Positions 6,264-12,287 of a stretch of 12,287 bases of DNA are shown piece after piece. The DNA lies in the NCBI GenBank assembly GCA_009936765.1, contig JAACDL010000025.1, forward strand, positions 1 to 12,287, in the 5' to 3' direction. The first letter of the stretch is position 1, and the number at the start of each line of letters is the position of its first letter. Made by a program: the position numbers and the translations under genes. The DNA is from Methanobacteriota archaeon (GTDB lineage: Archaea > Thermoplasmatota > Poseidoniia > Poseidoniales > Poseidoniaceae). The notes beneath the pieces are model-generated. The model was not told the DNA's origin. It saw nothing but the letters and a program-made list of their open reading frames with translations, and ran no database searches.

Positions 6264-9209
6264 ATGAAGGCAAGGGCTATCCTGCTGATTCTGCTTTTTT
6301 TGACCTCTTTGGTTCCTTTAGCAAATGCTGATGAAACCACCCCAGTAACCGTAAATGTAGACTGGACTGGTGATCACGCTTACGTATTGACTGGCGAGGT
6401 TAACATCTCCGAAATTAGTGTGACACATGTTCATGACGGAGTACCGTTAGATGTTGGATTGACTTACGATACGACTGGAGAAGAACTACGTATTGTTTTG
6501 AACACTACATTATCTCACGGAGATACAATTACTGTTGACGCTGGCTCCGTCACACGTACTGTCACCGTAGGCCTGTGGGGACAACCATTAGCTGATCACG
6601 AAGTAACCCGCAATTCACATTGGGAAATGAATCAGCAATGGGAAAATGAAAATGGAACTCAGAAATATATCTTCATATTTGATGGCCAAGGATGGCAACA
6701 ACGTGTGGGAAGCACATTAGATTCTTGGGAAATGGGCAACGGAAGCTTGGAGGTCATTTCAAACACAGCGGAAAACGGATTATCGTTGATGCTTGATCTG
6801 AATTCTGTTTGGAAAAATGAAACCACTGTTGGTGGAATTATGACTTCACAGTTATTCGATGCCAGAGGTAGCGGAATTATCGAAGTGACCAACAATGGGG
6901 AGGAAGATGCTGTCGGTATTGAAGGCACTGTTACTGATGCCTGGATTAATCGATCAATGGTAAATGGCATAATCGACGAAAGATTCAGGCTTGAAGCTAA
7001 TGGGACAATATCTGTAATTTCAGACCAAGATGATGAAATGATGAACTTGGATGGCGATTTGGCTGTTCTGTTAATCGAAACTTGGGATTCAAATGGAACT
7101 AGGCGCTTGTCGCATACACAATTTGAAGCAACTGCTGACTTAATTGTTGAAAATAATGACACTAGGATGGATATTTCATTGGACTCCTTCGAATCCCTAG
7201 AAAGGTGGGAAGATGGAGTCAGAGTCGGGCATTTCAACAAAATGATTGGTCATGGAACATTTGGTTTCTCAGGAAATGACGAAAATGCTAGTGTTCAAAT
7301 TAACGGAACAATACATGACTTCCATCAAGAGCAAGAAAGTGGCATGGTAACCGTTGATGACCTTCATGTCGATGGCATCATCACAGGGGATGCTCAAGGA
7401 AATTTTGGTGTTGTAAGAACTATTGAGGACACTACAACTCAAGCGAATGATACCGGTTCTTTATTCGATGTAATAATTGTACATCAGGAAGACTGGTTCA
7501 ACATCACCGGGATTGCCGCACTACCAAACTCCGACTTAGGGGCTGGAGCAAATCACAATGAGTCTTGGTCCTATGATGCTAAGCAATCAGACTGGGATAA
7601 TCGTACGATCAGAACGGTTTGGAGTCAAACAGGACCAGACCCTAGCAGTGGTGATGAAATTCATGCGAACTCTCCAATCCAAAACTCTCCAGAGGCTCCA
7701 GAAGTGGAAGAAGGAATAGGGGATGTTAACATTAACAGAGAATCTGGATTCTCCCCTGTCGATACTATGACCGGCGATGTGTTCCTTCTAGACCTACAAG
7801 AAGGAATATCGCTAACTGTAACCGCCGGTGATTCTCAGACAGTACAGATGGATGGACATTTAGTAGATACCGTCGCTTGGTCAGGAACTTATTCGAATGG
7901 AGTTGAAGGAACTGCAAATGGTAATCTGATTAATGATGGACCGTTGTCTGGATTGAATGTTCAAATTAATCGTAGTTTACAGGTAGAATTTGGCGAAGAT
8001 GGTGAATTAGTCAACCTTACTGAAAACCAATCTGTAAGCAGAGTTCTATCACCCTCAATCATCTCTATTCACGATAACCACGAACCAATTATTGACTTGA
8101 TCACACTAGCTCAAGGAGTTGTAACCAATGAAGGAGGAGCGCCCGGTTACATCGAAGTGACTGTTTCAGATGTAGATTTCAATATCGTATCGGTTACTGC
8201 AGACGCTGAATCCGTAGGAATGATAGGCGATGTAACTCTGAACGACAAAGGTCTGAATGGAGACCGAATCATTGGTGATGACATCTGGACTGCAGAAATC
8301 ATGGTTCCCGGTTTAGAATTGGGTGAATTACCGATAAATGTTACAGTGACTGATGCTTTTGATGCGACAGATAATGATTCTGCCAATATTACAGTACTAA
8401 ATCAACCCCCAAGGCTGATTTCTATTGAATTAGCACCTTCAATCATTTCAAGAGGTGACATGCTGATTGTGAATGCTGAGGTTTACGATGGTCATGGAGT
8501 ATCAGAAGTATCGATAGACATGCGAACACATGGAGGCGAGTTATCGCCACTTAATCGAGTTGGAGACATCTGGATCGGAGAGATTTTAGTTCCCTCTGGG
8601 ATGAGTCCTGGCGAACACTTGCTGAAGATTCGAATGGTCGATGAATTTGATTCATCAATAATTGTTGAAAGGACAATTGTTTCAGGGCAATACCATATCG
8701 AATCTGGAAATGATGATGATGTAACTGTCACCGTATTGAATGAACCTCCATTCTTCGACATAGGTGATGCCAGAATCATTGAAGTTGGTGATGATGATGT
8801 CGAGTATACCCTTACCATATCAGTTTCTGACTATGATGGTTTGAATTGGGTCAGAGTAAAGTTAGGTAATTTAGCACCACCTGGTAAGTCCGAAACTTGG
8901 TACACAATGAGTTCTAATGGAGACGGCACATACTCCAAAGAATTCACTGTGAAGAGTCATATCGCTTTGGGAACACACGAACTTATTGTGAAAGCAATGG
9001 ATAAGTATGGTTCACAGAGTCCTTCAGAATCTGTACCAATTGTATTACAAGAGCCAGGTAGTTCAACATTAGCTAATGAATCTCCGAGTAATATCTTGAC
9101 ATACATAGCACTAGCAGGATTAGGCATTCTAGTTATTGCCGGTGCTGCGATTTACGTTATGCGTGGTTCCGAAAAAGAAGGCGGGCTGGGCGGCTTTGGA
9201 GACGCTTGA
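6264..9209 (+). CDS. Large secreted, C-terminally anchored protein with tandem Ig-like domains
   Basis: 981 residues. A signal peptide covers about 1-22 (cleavage near ANA-DE). A long beta-rich, Asn/Asp/Thr-rich ectodomain with many Asn-x-Ser/Thr sequons follows, pointing to a glycosylated surface protein. Residues about 110-620 are not recognisable by eye. Three Ig-like or cadherin-like repeats follow at about 628-710, 723-810 and 828-927. The first has GDVTLNDKGLNGDRIIGDDIW, a calcium-loop-like turn of the choice-of-anchor/PKD kind. A membrane helix at about 944-965 and a short tail of charged and Gly residues end the protein. Short Asp-rich runs (GDDDVEYT, GNDDDVTV) suggest calcium binding. 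No enzyme motif was found, so adhesion or surface-layer function is the best guess. No Shine-Dalgarno is evident before the ATG at 6264; a short-leader transcript from an AT-rich element near 6228 is possible. Confidence 0.85.
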   Translation: MKARAILLILLFLTSLVPLANADETTPVTVNVDWTGDHAYVLTGEVNISEISVTHVHDGVPLDVGLTYDTTGEELRIVLNTTLSHGDTITVDAGSVTRTVTVGLWGQPLADHEVTRNSHWEMNQQWENENGTQKYIFIFDGQGWQQRVGSTLDSWEMGNGSLEVISNTAENGLSLMLDLNSVWKNETTVGGIMTSQLFDARGSGIIEVTNNGEEDAVGIEGTVTDAWINRSMVNGIIDERFRLEANGTISVISDQDDEMMNLDGDLAVLLIETWDSNGTRRLSHTQFEATADLIVENNDTRMDISLDSFESLERWEDGVRVGHFNKMIGHGTFGFSGNDENASVQINGTIHDFHQEQESGMVTVDDLHVDGIITGDAQGNFGVVRTIEDTTTQANDTGSLFDVIIVHQEDWFNITGIAALPNSDLGAGANHNESWSYDAKQSDWDNRTIRTVWSQTGPDPSSGDEIHANSPIQNSPEAPEVEEGIGDVNINRESGFSPVDTMTGDVFLLDLQEGISLTVTAGDSQTVQMDGHLVDTVAWSGTYSNGVEGTANGNLINDGPLSGLNVQINRSLQVEFGEDGELVNLTENQSVSRVLSPSIISIHDNHEPIIDLITLAQGVVTNEGGAPGYIEVTVSDVDFNIVSVTADAESVGMIGDVTLNDKGLNGDRIIGDDIWTAEIMVPGLELGELPINVTVTDAFDATDNDSANITVLNQPPRLISIELAPSIISRGDMLIVNAEVYDGHGVSEVSIDMRTHGGELSPLNRVGDIWIGEILVPSGMSPGEHLLKIRMVDEFDSSIIVERTIVSGQYHIESGNDDDVTVTVLNEPPFFDIGDARIIEVGDDDVEYTLTISVSDYDGLNWVRVKLGNLAPPGKSETWYTMSSNGDGTYSKEFTVKSHIALGTHELIVKAMDKYGSQSPSESVPIVLQEPGSSTLANESPSNILTYIALAGLGILVIAGAAIYVMRGSEKEGGLGGFGDA

Positions 9210-9237
9210 TTTAGTCAGTATTACTCATCGATAACGG

Positions 9238-9245
9238 TTTATACC
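9238..9245 (+). promoter_or_regulatory. TATA box of tRNA-Gly
   Basis: TTTATACC is centred about 29 bases upstream of the mature tRNA 5' end, as expected for an archaeal tRNA promoter with a short 5' leader. Confidence 0.6.
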
Positions 9246-9270
9246 CCTGTCCAATCCGAGGGTTACACTT

Positions 9271-9342
9271 GCGAGAGTAGTGTAGTGGTTATCACCGAGC
9301 GTTGCCAACGCTTGAACCCGGGTTCGAGTCCCGGCTCTCGCA
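9271..9342 (+). tRNA. tRNA-Gly (GCC)
   Basis: A full cloverleaf can be drawn. The acceptor stem GCGAGAG pairs with CTCTCGC (7 of 7). The anticodon stem GAGCG/CGCTT encloses the loop TTGCCAA with anticodon GCC. The T arm CCGGG-TTCGAGT-CCCGG is perfect, with discriminator A at 9342. The 3' CCA is not encoded (CTC follows) and must be added enzymatically. No intron. Confidence 0.96.
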
Positions 9343-9376
9343 CTCTAAGACACACAATTAATCGGTTTCAGACTTG

Positions 9377-9853
9377 TTAATTGGGACGTAGTAGCATTTT
9401 TACTGCCTTATGTCCATGACTGAAAACACCCACCTCTGTGAACCCATTCCTCTCGTGGAACCTTATGGAACCGAGGTTGGGCGGAGTTAGATTTACCTCT
9501 GCCGCTATAGGTACTTCATTTTGAACAGATACTGAAATAACCTCAGTATACAATGATGAACCAACGTTTTTATTGCGATGATTCTGTGATACTGCGATTC
9601 TGTCCACATACAGGAAATCGTCATACCTCTGATTAAACCAAGCATAGTTTAGGCTTGCGTACTCTGTTCCGGGCGGAAGACAAATCACAAAACCCAGTAG
9701 TTTCTCACCATCGAATGCCCCAATTGATAATTCTGAATAATCTAAAAGTGATTTAATCTCATCTTCTGATACTTTTCCAGTCCCAGGTAAACCTTCTTGG
9801 TTAATCTTCCATAATGAAGGCGAGTCTTCCTTGGTCAGAACTCGGATTTCCAT
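9377..9853 (-). CDS. GNAT-family acetyltransferase (COG3818-like)
   Basis: Predicted cytosolic acetyl-CoA-dependent N-acetyltransferase, 158 residues. The GNAT core is visible: beta strand plus LGFVICLPPGTEYAS, then NYAWFNQRYDDFLYVDRIAV (69-88), which is characteristic of the COG3818 group, then the acetyl-CoA pyrophosphate loop around R93-N-K-N-V-G98, and the C-terminal LGSIRFHERNGF segment typical of motif B. The substrate is unknown. It overlaps or abuts the upstream Rossmann-like gene, whose TGA is at 9855-9857, so the two are probably translated together. The ATG at 9853 suits the family N-terminus (MEIRV). An ATG at 9865, which has AGGAATAATGG before it, would add four residues and cannot be excluded. 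The nearest gene downstream is tRNA-Gly on the opposite strand. Confidence 0.85.
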   Translation of the reverse strand: MEIRVLTKEDSPSLWKINQEGLPGTGKVSEDEIKSLLDYSELSIGAFDGEKLLGFVICLPPGTEYASLNYAWFNQRYDDFLYVDRIAVSQNHRNKNVGSSLYTEVISVSVQNEVPIAAEVNLTPPNLGSIRFHERNGFTEVGVFSHGHKAVKMLLRPN

Positions 9854-9854
9854 T

Positions 9855-10535
9855 TCAATCCACATCCATTATTCCTGCAATGAGGGTCATCAAAGCTGTT
9901 CTGAAGGTAATGAGTGGCCGCCATCCATCACCTGTTAATTGCAACAGGATCTCATGAAGAGGATCTAAGTCTGGTCTCTGTGCATCGATATGAGTTATTG
10001 GTTTGGCTTCCATACCTGCAATCTCATGTCCGAATAGCGTTTCAGCAGTAAACTTCCCAGTGATTCCTTGGTTTGTTCTTTGCCACAACATATCAAACTC
10101 TGCCTTTGAATCAATTGCAGACCACTCTCTTCTACCACACATGTGGATTCCGTCAAGCTTCAATTCGGCCTTAGCGATATGTGATATTGCATTTGCAGCA
10201 TCGATCACGCTTAACCAAAATCTTGGCTTAGTTTCAGCAATCGAGCCCGCAAGCCAATTACGTATTTCCGGAACCAGCCATCTGTCGTCCCTTGTCGGTA
10301 AAATATCATGAATTATCAAATCTTTACCAATTACAATATCGGCATCACTACCGTCAAATGAAATTGAAAACCCTGAGCCTGATGTATTCAAAGAAACATC
10401 AGAATATTCCAATAGTGTAAGATTACGTTCACGGTGACTTTCTTCCTCTGCGATGACATTAATGTCCATCGAGAGTAATTTGTCAACAACAGATTCTCCT
10501 AGAGAACATGTCGCACCCACGATTAGAACTGCCAT
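9855..10535 (-). CDS. Short, degenerate Rossmann-fold (NAD-dependent epimerase-like) protein
   Basis: 226 residues, about 80-100 shorter than a typical extended short-chain dehydrogenase/epimerase. The N-terminus MAVLIVGATCSLGESVVDKL has the beta-alpha-beta dinucleotide fold with G7-x-x-x-x-x-G13 in GATCSLG; the usual middle Gly is replaced by Ser or Leu depending on alignment. A segment FWLSVIDAANAISHIAKAE (about 106-124) matches the conserved VDDVADAI region of epimerases. The catalytic YxxxK is absent and the section that should carry it is missing, so it may bind a nucleotide without classical catalysis, or be a highly reduced RfbD/epimerase relative. The C-terminus is joined to the GNAT gene by stop/start overlap, suggesting joint function in modifying a sugar or amine; this is inference. 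The start at 10535 has only a weak ribosome binding site. Confidence 0.65.
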   Translation of the reverse strand: MAVLIVGATCSLGESVVDKLLSMDINVIAEEESHRERNLTLLEYSDVSLNTSGSGFSISFDGSDADIVIGKDLIIHDILPTRDDRWLVPEIRNWLAGSIAETKPRFWLSVIDAANAISHIAKAELKLDGIHMCGRREWSAIDSKAEFDMLWQRTNQGITGKFTAETLFGHEIAGMEAKPITHIDAQRPDLDPLHEILLQLTGDGWRPLITFRTALMTLIAGIMDVD

Positions 10536-10578
10536 TGTCCAAGGGAATTAGTCTCCGGATGTAGAGTTTGCCCTCTCT

Positions 10579-10587
10579 CATATTTTA
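10579..10587 (-). promoter_or_regulatory. Possible TATA box of the Rossmann/GNAT pair
   Basis: Read on the minus strand, TAAAATATG lies about 45-50 bases before the ATG at 10535 and would start RNA near 10557. A CAATTG motif (10588-10593) sits directly upstream, where the BRE element would be. Confidence 0.4.
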
Positions 10588-10751
10588 CAATTGGATTTTT
10601 TAATTTTCAATTGGTTTTTTTGAATAAGATTAATACTGGTTCTGTGATTATGCGACACCAATTGAAAGTAAAGTATAGGCGATCTCATAAAAAATGAAAT
10701 ACAACTGTTTCTGCAATTGAAGATAACTAGATTATGCGTCAAACTCAATTG
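10588..10751. repeat. Five CAATTG motifs in a promoter region, possible operator array
   Basis: Identical CAATTG palindromes lie at 10588, 10608, 10659, 10714 and 10746. In best orientation four continue as CAATTGG and three begin TTCAATTG, giving a loose consensus TTCAATTGG. Five copies of one 6-mer in 164 bases is far more than expected even at this AT content. One abuts the leftward TATA candidate and the last lies 26 bp before the rightward one. Binding sites for a dimeric regulator are the simplest reading. Confidence 0.45.
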
Positions 10752-10776
10752 GAAAAGCATTTTTTGACGGAGACAA

Positions 10777-10784
10777 GTATAATA
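10777..10784 (+). promoter_or_regulatory. TATA box upstream of the PRC-barrel-like gene
   Basis: GTATAATA would direct initiation near 10805-10808, giving a leader of about 33-36 bases before the ATG at 10841. An ATG at 10806 falls on the predicted start site itself. Confidence 0.5.
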
Positions 10785-10840
10785 GGCGTCACTGTCGAGA
10801 GTGTAATGGCCAAGAGTCACAAGGTCAAGGAGATGGGAAA

Positions 10841-11431
10841 ATGCCGAACAATGATTATGACATCCAGGAATTACTCCAAAGGGATGTATACGTGAATGAT
10901 ACAAAGGTGGGGACGATCGTAGGAGAACGTCACCATCCGAACGAATCCAGAGTGCGCTCTATGCGCATCATGGTTGAGCCAGGGGTCGCTGACGAGTTCA
11001 TGCGTAAGCCGGCTGAACTAGCACCGCTACACAAGGAACTTATCCACAGCATCAGAAATGATGGTGCAGTCAAGTTATCGAAGTCCATGCGTGAACTTCA
11101 GCGCCGTTGGAGAAACACAGTACGTATTGACGAGAAGCTTTACGCGCCCGATGAAATGATGGACAGAGCAGTCCTAGATAACCAAGGCAATGAAATCGGA
11201 GTTATTACCGACCTCGTTAAGATCAAGAGGACATACAGAGCAGTTGTAGTAAAAACACGCATAGGTGTTCAAATCCAATACGGCGTTGACACCACTGTGA
11301 ATATTCCAATCACGGCCCTCGCACGTACACGCGAGCGCTTAGATGAAGTAGTTCTTTCACGAACCTTTGACAAGTTGCTTGGCTTGCCTTCTTACCTGCA
11401 AGCCAACGACCCTGACGCTATCGAGGAATGA
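10841..11431 (+). CDS. PRC-barrel-like protein with two related halves
   Basis: 196 residues, predicted soluble. Two halves (about 8-75 and 107-178) each look like a PRC-barrel: in the second, AVLDNQGNEIGVITDLVKIKRTYRAV has the usual 'G..IG.V.D' beta pattern, and the first has DVYVNDTKVGTIVGE. PRC-barrels appear in RNA-processing (RimM, archaeal ribosomal-maturation-like proteins) and photosynthetic proteins, so an RNA- or ribosome-linked role is possible but not shown. Between the halves is a basic helix (SMRELQRRWRNTVR) that could bind nucleic acid. The start is supported by AAGGAGATGG 4 bases before the ATG. It is followed by tRNA-Ile after 48 bases. An upstream ATG (10806) opens a 29-codon frame that overlaps this start. 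Confidence 0.7.
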   Translation: MPNNDYDIQELLQRDVYVNDTKVGTIVGERHHPNESRVRSMRIMVEPGVADEFMRKPAELAPLHKELIHSIRNDGAVKLSKSMRELQRRWRNTVRIDEKLYAPDEMMDRAVLDNQGNEIGVITDLVKIKRTYRAVVVKTRIGVQIQYGVDTTVNIPITALARTRERLDEVVLSRTFDKLLGLPSYLQANDPDAIEE

Positions 11432-11443
11432 GCGTACCGTCGT

Positions 11444-11451
11444 CTTTATCA
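11444..11451 (+). promoter_or_regulatory. TATA box of tRNA-Ile
   Basis: CTTTATCA is centred about 32 bases before the tRNA 5' end, giving an RNA start just upstream of 11480. Confidence 0.45.
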
Positions 11452-11457
11452 TGGGAT

Positions 11458-11472
11458 GGTCGGTCGCCGACC
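11458..11472 (+). other. Short perfect hairpin before tRNA-Ile
   Basis: GGTCGG and CCGACC flank the 3-base spacer TCG, between the PRC-barrel stop and the tRNA. It could be the 3' end of the upstream mRNA or a protein site between TATA and RNA start. A real intrinsic terminator would need a T tract, and only a short one follows (TTT at 11477). Confidence 0.3.
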
Positions 11473-11479
11473 TGCCTTT

Positions 11480-11556
11480 GCGCGGGTAGCTTAGTCGGCT
11501 GGAGCACCCGGCTGATAACCGGGAGGTCGCAGGTTCGAGTCCTGCCTCGCGCACCA
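11480..11556 (+). tRNA. tRNA-Ile (GAT)
   Basis: The acceptor stem GCGCGGG pairs with CTCGCGC (one G-T pair). The D stem is GCTT/GAGC. The anticodon stem CCCGG/CCGGG encloses loop CTGATAA with anticodon GAT, and the T arm is GCAGG-TTCGAGT-CCTGC. The discriminator A is at 11553 and CCA is encoded at 11554-11556, unlike tRNA-Gly in this window. No intron. Confidence 0.96.
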
Positions 11557-11608
11557 TGTACCACTACACAAGCGTAGCATTTAGTCAAAAGGCCAAGTTC
11601 CAGCCAGG

Positions 11609-11616
11609 TAAAATAC
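11609..11616 (+). promoter_or_regulatory. Possible TATA box of PRPP synthetase
   Basis: TAAAATAC is about 50 bases upstream of the ATG at 11665 and would give a leader of roughly 25 bases. No Shine-Dalgarno is obvious in the predicted leader. Confidence 0.4.
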
Positions 11617-11664
11617 TCTCGAATGGGATAAGCCTCATTTAGCCCCCTCGCAGGCCCTTACACC

Positions 11665-12287
11665 ATGGTAGTAGTATCCGGGAGTAATTCCCGTTCCTTG
11701 GCTATCGACCTAGCAGAAGAGCTAGGATGGGAACATCATTCGTTGGAAGCAAGAAGATTCCCTGATTCTGAGGGCTACATCCGCATTCCCGAGGATTCAA
11801 TAGAAGCGGTTAGAAAAGAGCCGGTTGTTCTAGTTTCCAACACATTCCCAGACGCAGGCATTGTCGAGACATTATTGCTACTAGAGGCTTTGAGAGACGT
11901 CAGAGCCGGCCGGACTGATAACCTCAAAGGAATTGGACCTCAAGAAATGACGCCTGTTGGCCCCGGAGTCATTGTCGCAATACCTTATTTTGGGTATTCG
12001 AGACAGGATAAGAGGTTCAGGCCAGGAGAAGCTATTAGCGCCAAGGCCATTGGTAGGCTACTATCTGCACATTGTGACGGAATTGTGGTATTCGACCTCC
12101 ACGCCCCCGTAGCATTGGAAGGAATGCCCATCCCCGTAGCATTTACCTCGGCGATGCCAGAAATTGCAGAACACCTGCAGAAAAATGTAGAGCCTGATTT
12201 CATTCTGTCGCCAGACAAGGGCGCGATTGATCGTGCTAGTGCTGTTGCCGATGCCATCGGCTTACCCTTCTCATACCTAGAGAAAAC
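11665..12287 (+). CDS. prs: Ribose-phosphate pyrophosphokinase (PRPP synthetase), C-terminus cut by window edge
   Basis: Transfers pyrophosphate from ATP to ribose 5-phosphate to make PRPP for nucleotide, histidine and tryptophan synthesis. 207 codons are visible. Family motifs: SGSNSRSLA (5-13), FPDSEGYIRIPE (32-43), the PYFGYSRQDKRFRPGEAIS stretch (107-125), VVFDLHAP (141-148) in the place of the divalent-metal and ATP-site motif, and SPDKGAIDRA (182-191). The PRPP loop and flexible catalytic-lysine region lie beyond the edge. Relative to usual archaeal and bacterial sequences there is an extra stretch of about 15 residues between ALRDVRAG and VIVAIPYFGYSRQDK. The start at 11665 gives a normal N-terminus for the family. 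It follows tRNA-Ile by 108 bases and has its own TATA candidate. Confidence 0.95.
   Translation, partial: MVVVSGSNSRSLAIDLAEELGWEHHSLEARRFPDSEGYIRIPEDSIEAVRKEPVVLVSNTFPDAGIVETLLLLEALRDVRAGRTDNLKGIGPQEMTPVGPGVIVAIPYFGYSRQDKRFRPGEAISAKAIGRLLSAHCDGIVVFDLHAPVALEGMPIPVAFTSAMPEIAEHLQKNVEPDFILSPDKGAIDRASAVADAIGLPFSYLEK

Larger units (their letters stand above)
10536..10840. other. 305-bp AT-rich intergenic region between divergent genes
   Basis: No protein gene is convincing here; a minus-strand frame at 10578-10904 is Leu/Ile/Ser-rich low-complexity sequence and overlaps the start of the PRC-barrel-like gene. The region contains divergent promoter candidates at both ends, several T- and A-tracts, and five CAATTG motifs (10588-10751). 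It is the only long non-coding stretch in the window. Confidence 0.7.

Noticed and set aside
6659..7240. 193-residue minus-strand frame
   Set aside because: Serine/isoleucine-rich shadow of the secreted Ig-like protein.
10588..10751. CRISPR array
   Set aside because: The repeated unit is only about 6-9 bases and spacing is irregular (20, 51, 55 and 32 bases).
10578..10904. 108-residue minus-strand frame in the intergenic region
   Set aside because: Low-complexity composition with no domain, overlaps the promoter and start of the PRC-barrel-like gene.
11357..11557. 66-residue minus-strand frame beginning MVREAGLEPATSRL
   Set aside because: It is the antisense of tRNA-Ile and the end of the PRC-barrel-like gene; such tRNA-antisense frames are a well-known false annotation.

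Overview
The window looks like chromosome of an uncultured planktonic euryarchaeon, most likely Marine Group II (Candidatus Poseidoniales) or a close relative in Thermoplasmatota. This is an inference from archaeal TATA-type promoters, an apparently leaderless gene, Shine-Dalgarno sequences of the GGAG(A/G)TGAT type, two tRNAs of archaeal style, moderate GC, large secreted Asp/Glu-rich proteins with a C-terminal membrane anchor, and an archaeal-type PRPP synthetase. No mobile element, CRISPR array or rRNA was seen.

Layout. Positions 1-2268 (minus strand) hold a secreted, membrane-anchored M14 zinc carboxypeptidase followed by a cytosolic M17 leucyl aminopeptidase that runs off the left edge: a peptide-utilisation pair. 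Positions 2362-3465 (plus) hold an unrecognised zinc-ribbon protein with four membrane segments, transcribed from an apparently leaderless promoter. It converges on a two-gene minus-strand operon at 3462-5652: an agmatinase-family ureohydrolase, then, 4 bp on, a single polypeptide that joins a complete SpeD (pyruvoyl AdoMet decarboxylase family) domain to a complete deoxyhypusine/homospermidine synthase-family domain. Diverging from this operon is a small DUF6015-like protein (5796-6218), followed by a 981-residue secreted protein with tandem Ig-like domains (6264-9209) and tRNA-Gly(GCC). Positions 9377-10535 (minus) hold an overlapping pair: a degenerate Rossmann/epimerase-like protein and a GNAT acetyltransferase. 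After a 305-bp AT-rich intergenic region with five CAATTG motifs come a PRC-barrel-like protein (10841-11431), tRNA-Ile(GAT) and the first 207 codons of PRPP synthetase, which leaves the window on the right.

The most interesting system is the polyamine/hypusine operon at 3462-5652. The SpeD domain keeps the self-processing serine and the catalytic His and Cys at exactly the positions of the Thermotoga enzyme (63, 68, 83), but the usual HTWPE motif reads HCYSE. The synthase domain has the catalytic Lys (WGK) and most resembles the bacterial SpeY-type homospermidine synthase branch. Three routes fit: (i) arginine to agmatine by a neofunctionalised SpeD domain, agmatine to putrescine by the ureohydrolase, putrescine to homospermidine by the synthase domain; (ii) dcAdoMet plus aminopropylagmatine ureohydrolase leading to spermidine and deoxyhypusine; (iii) an agmatine-based hypusine route as proposed for haloarchaea. 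Sequence alone does not choose between them.
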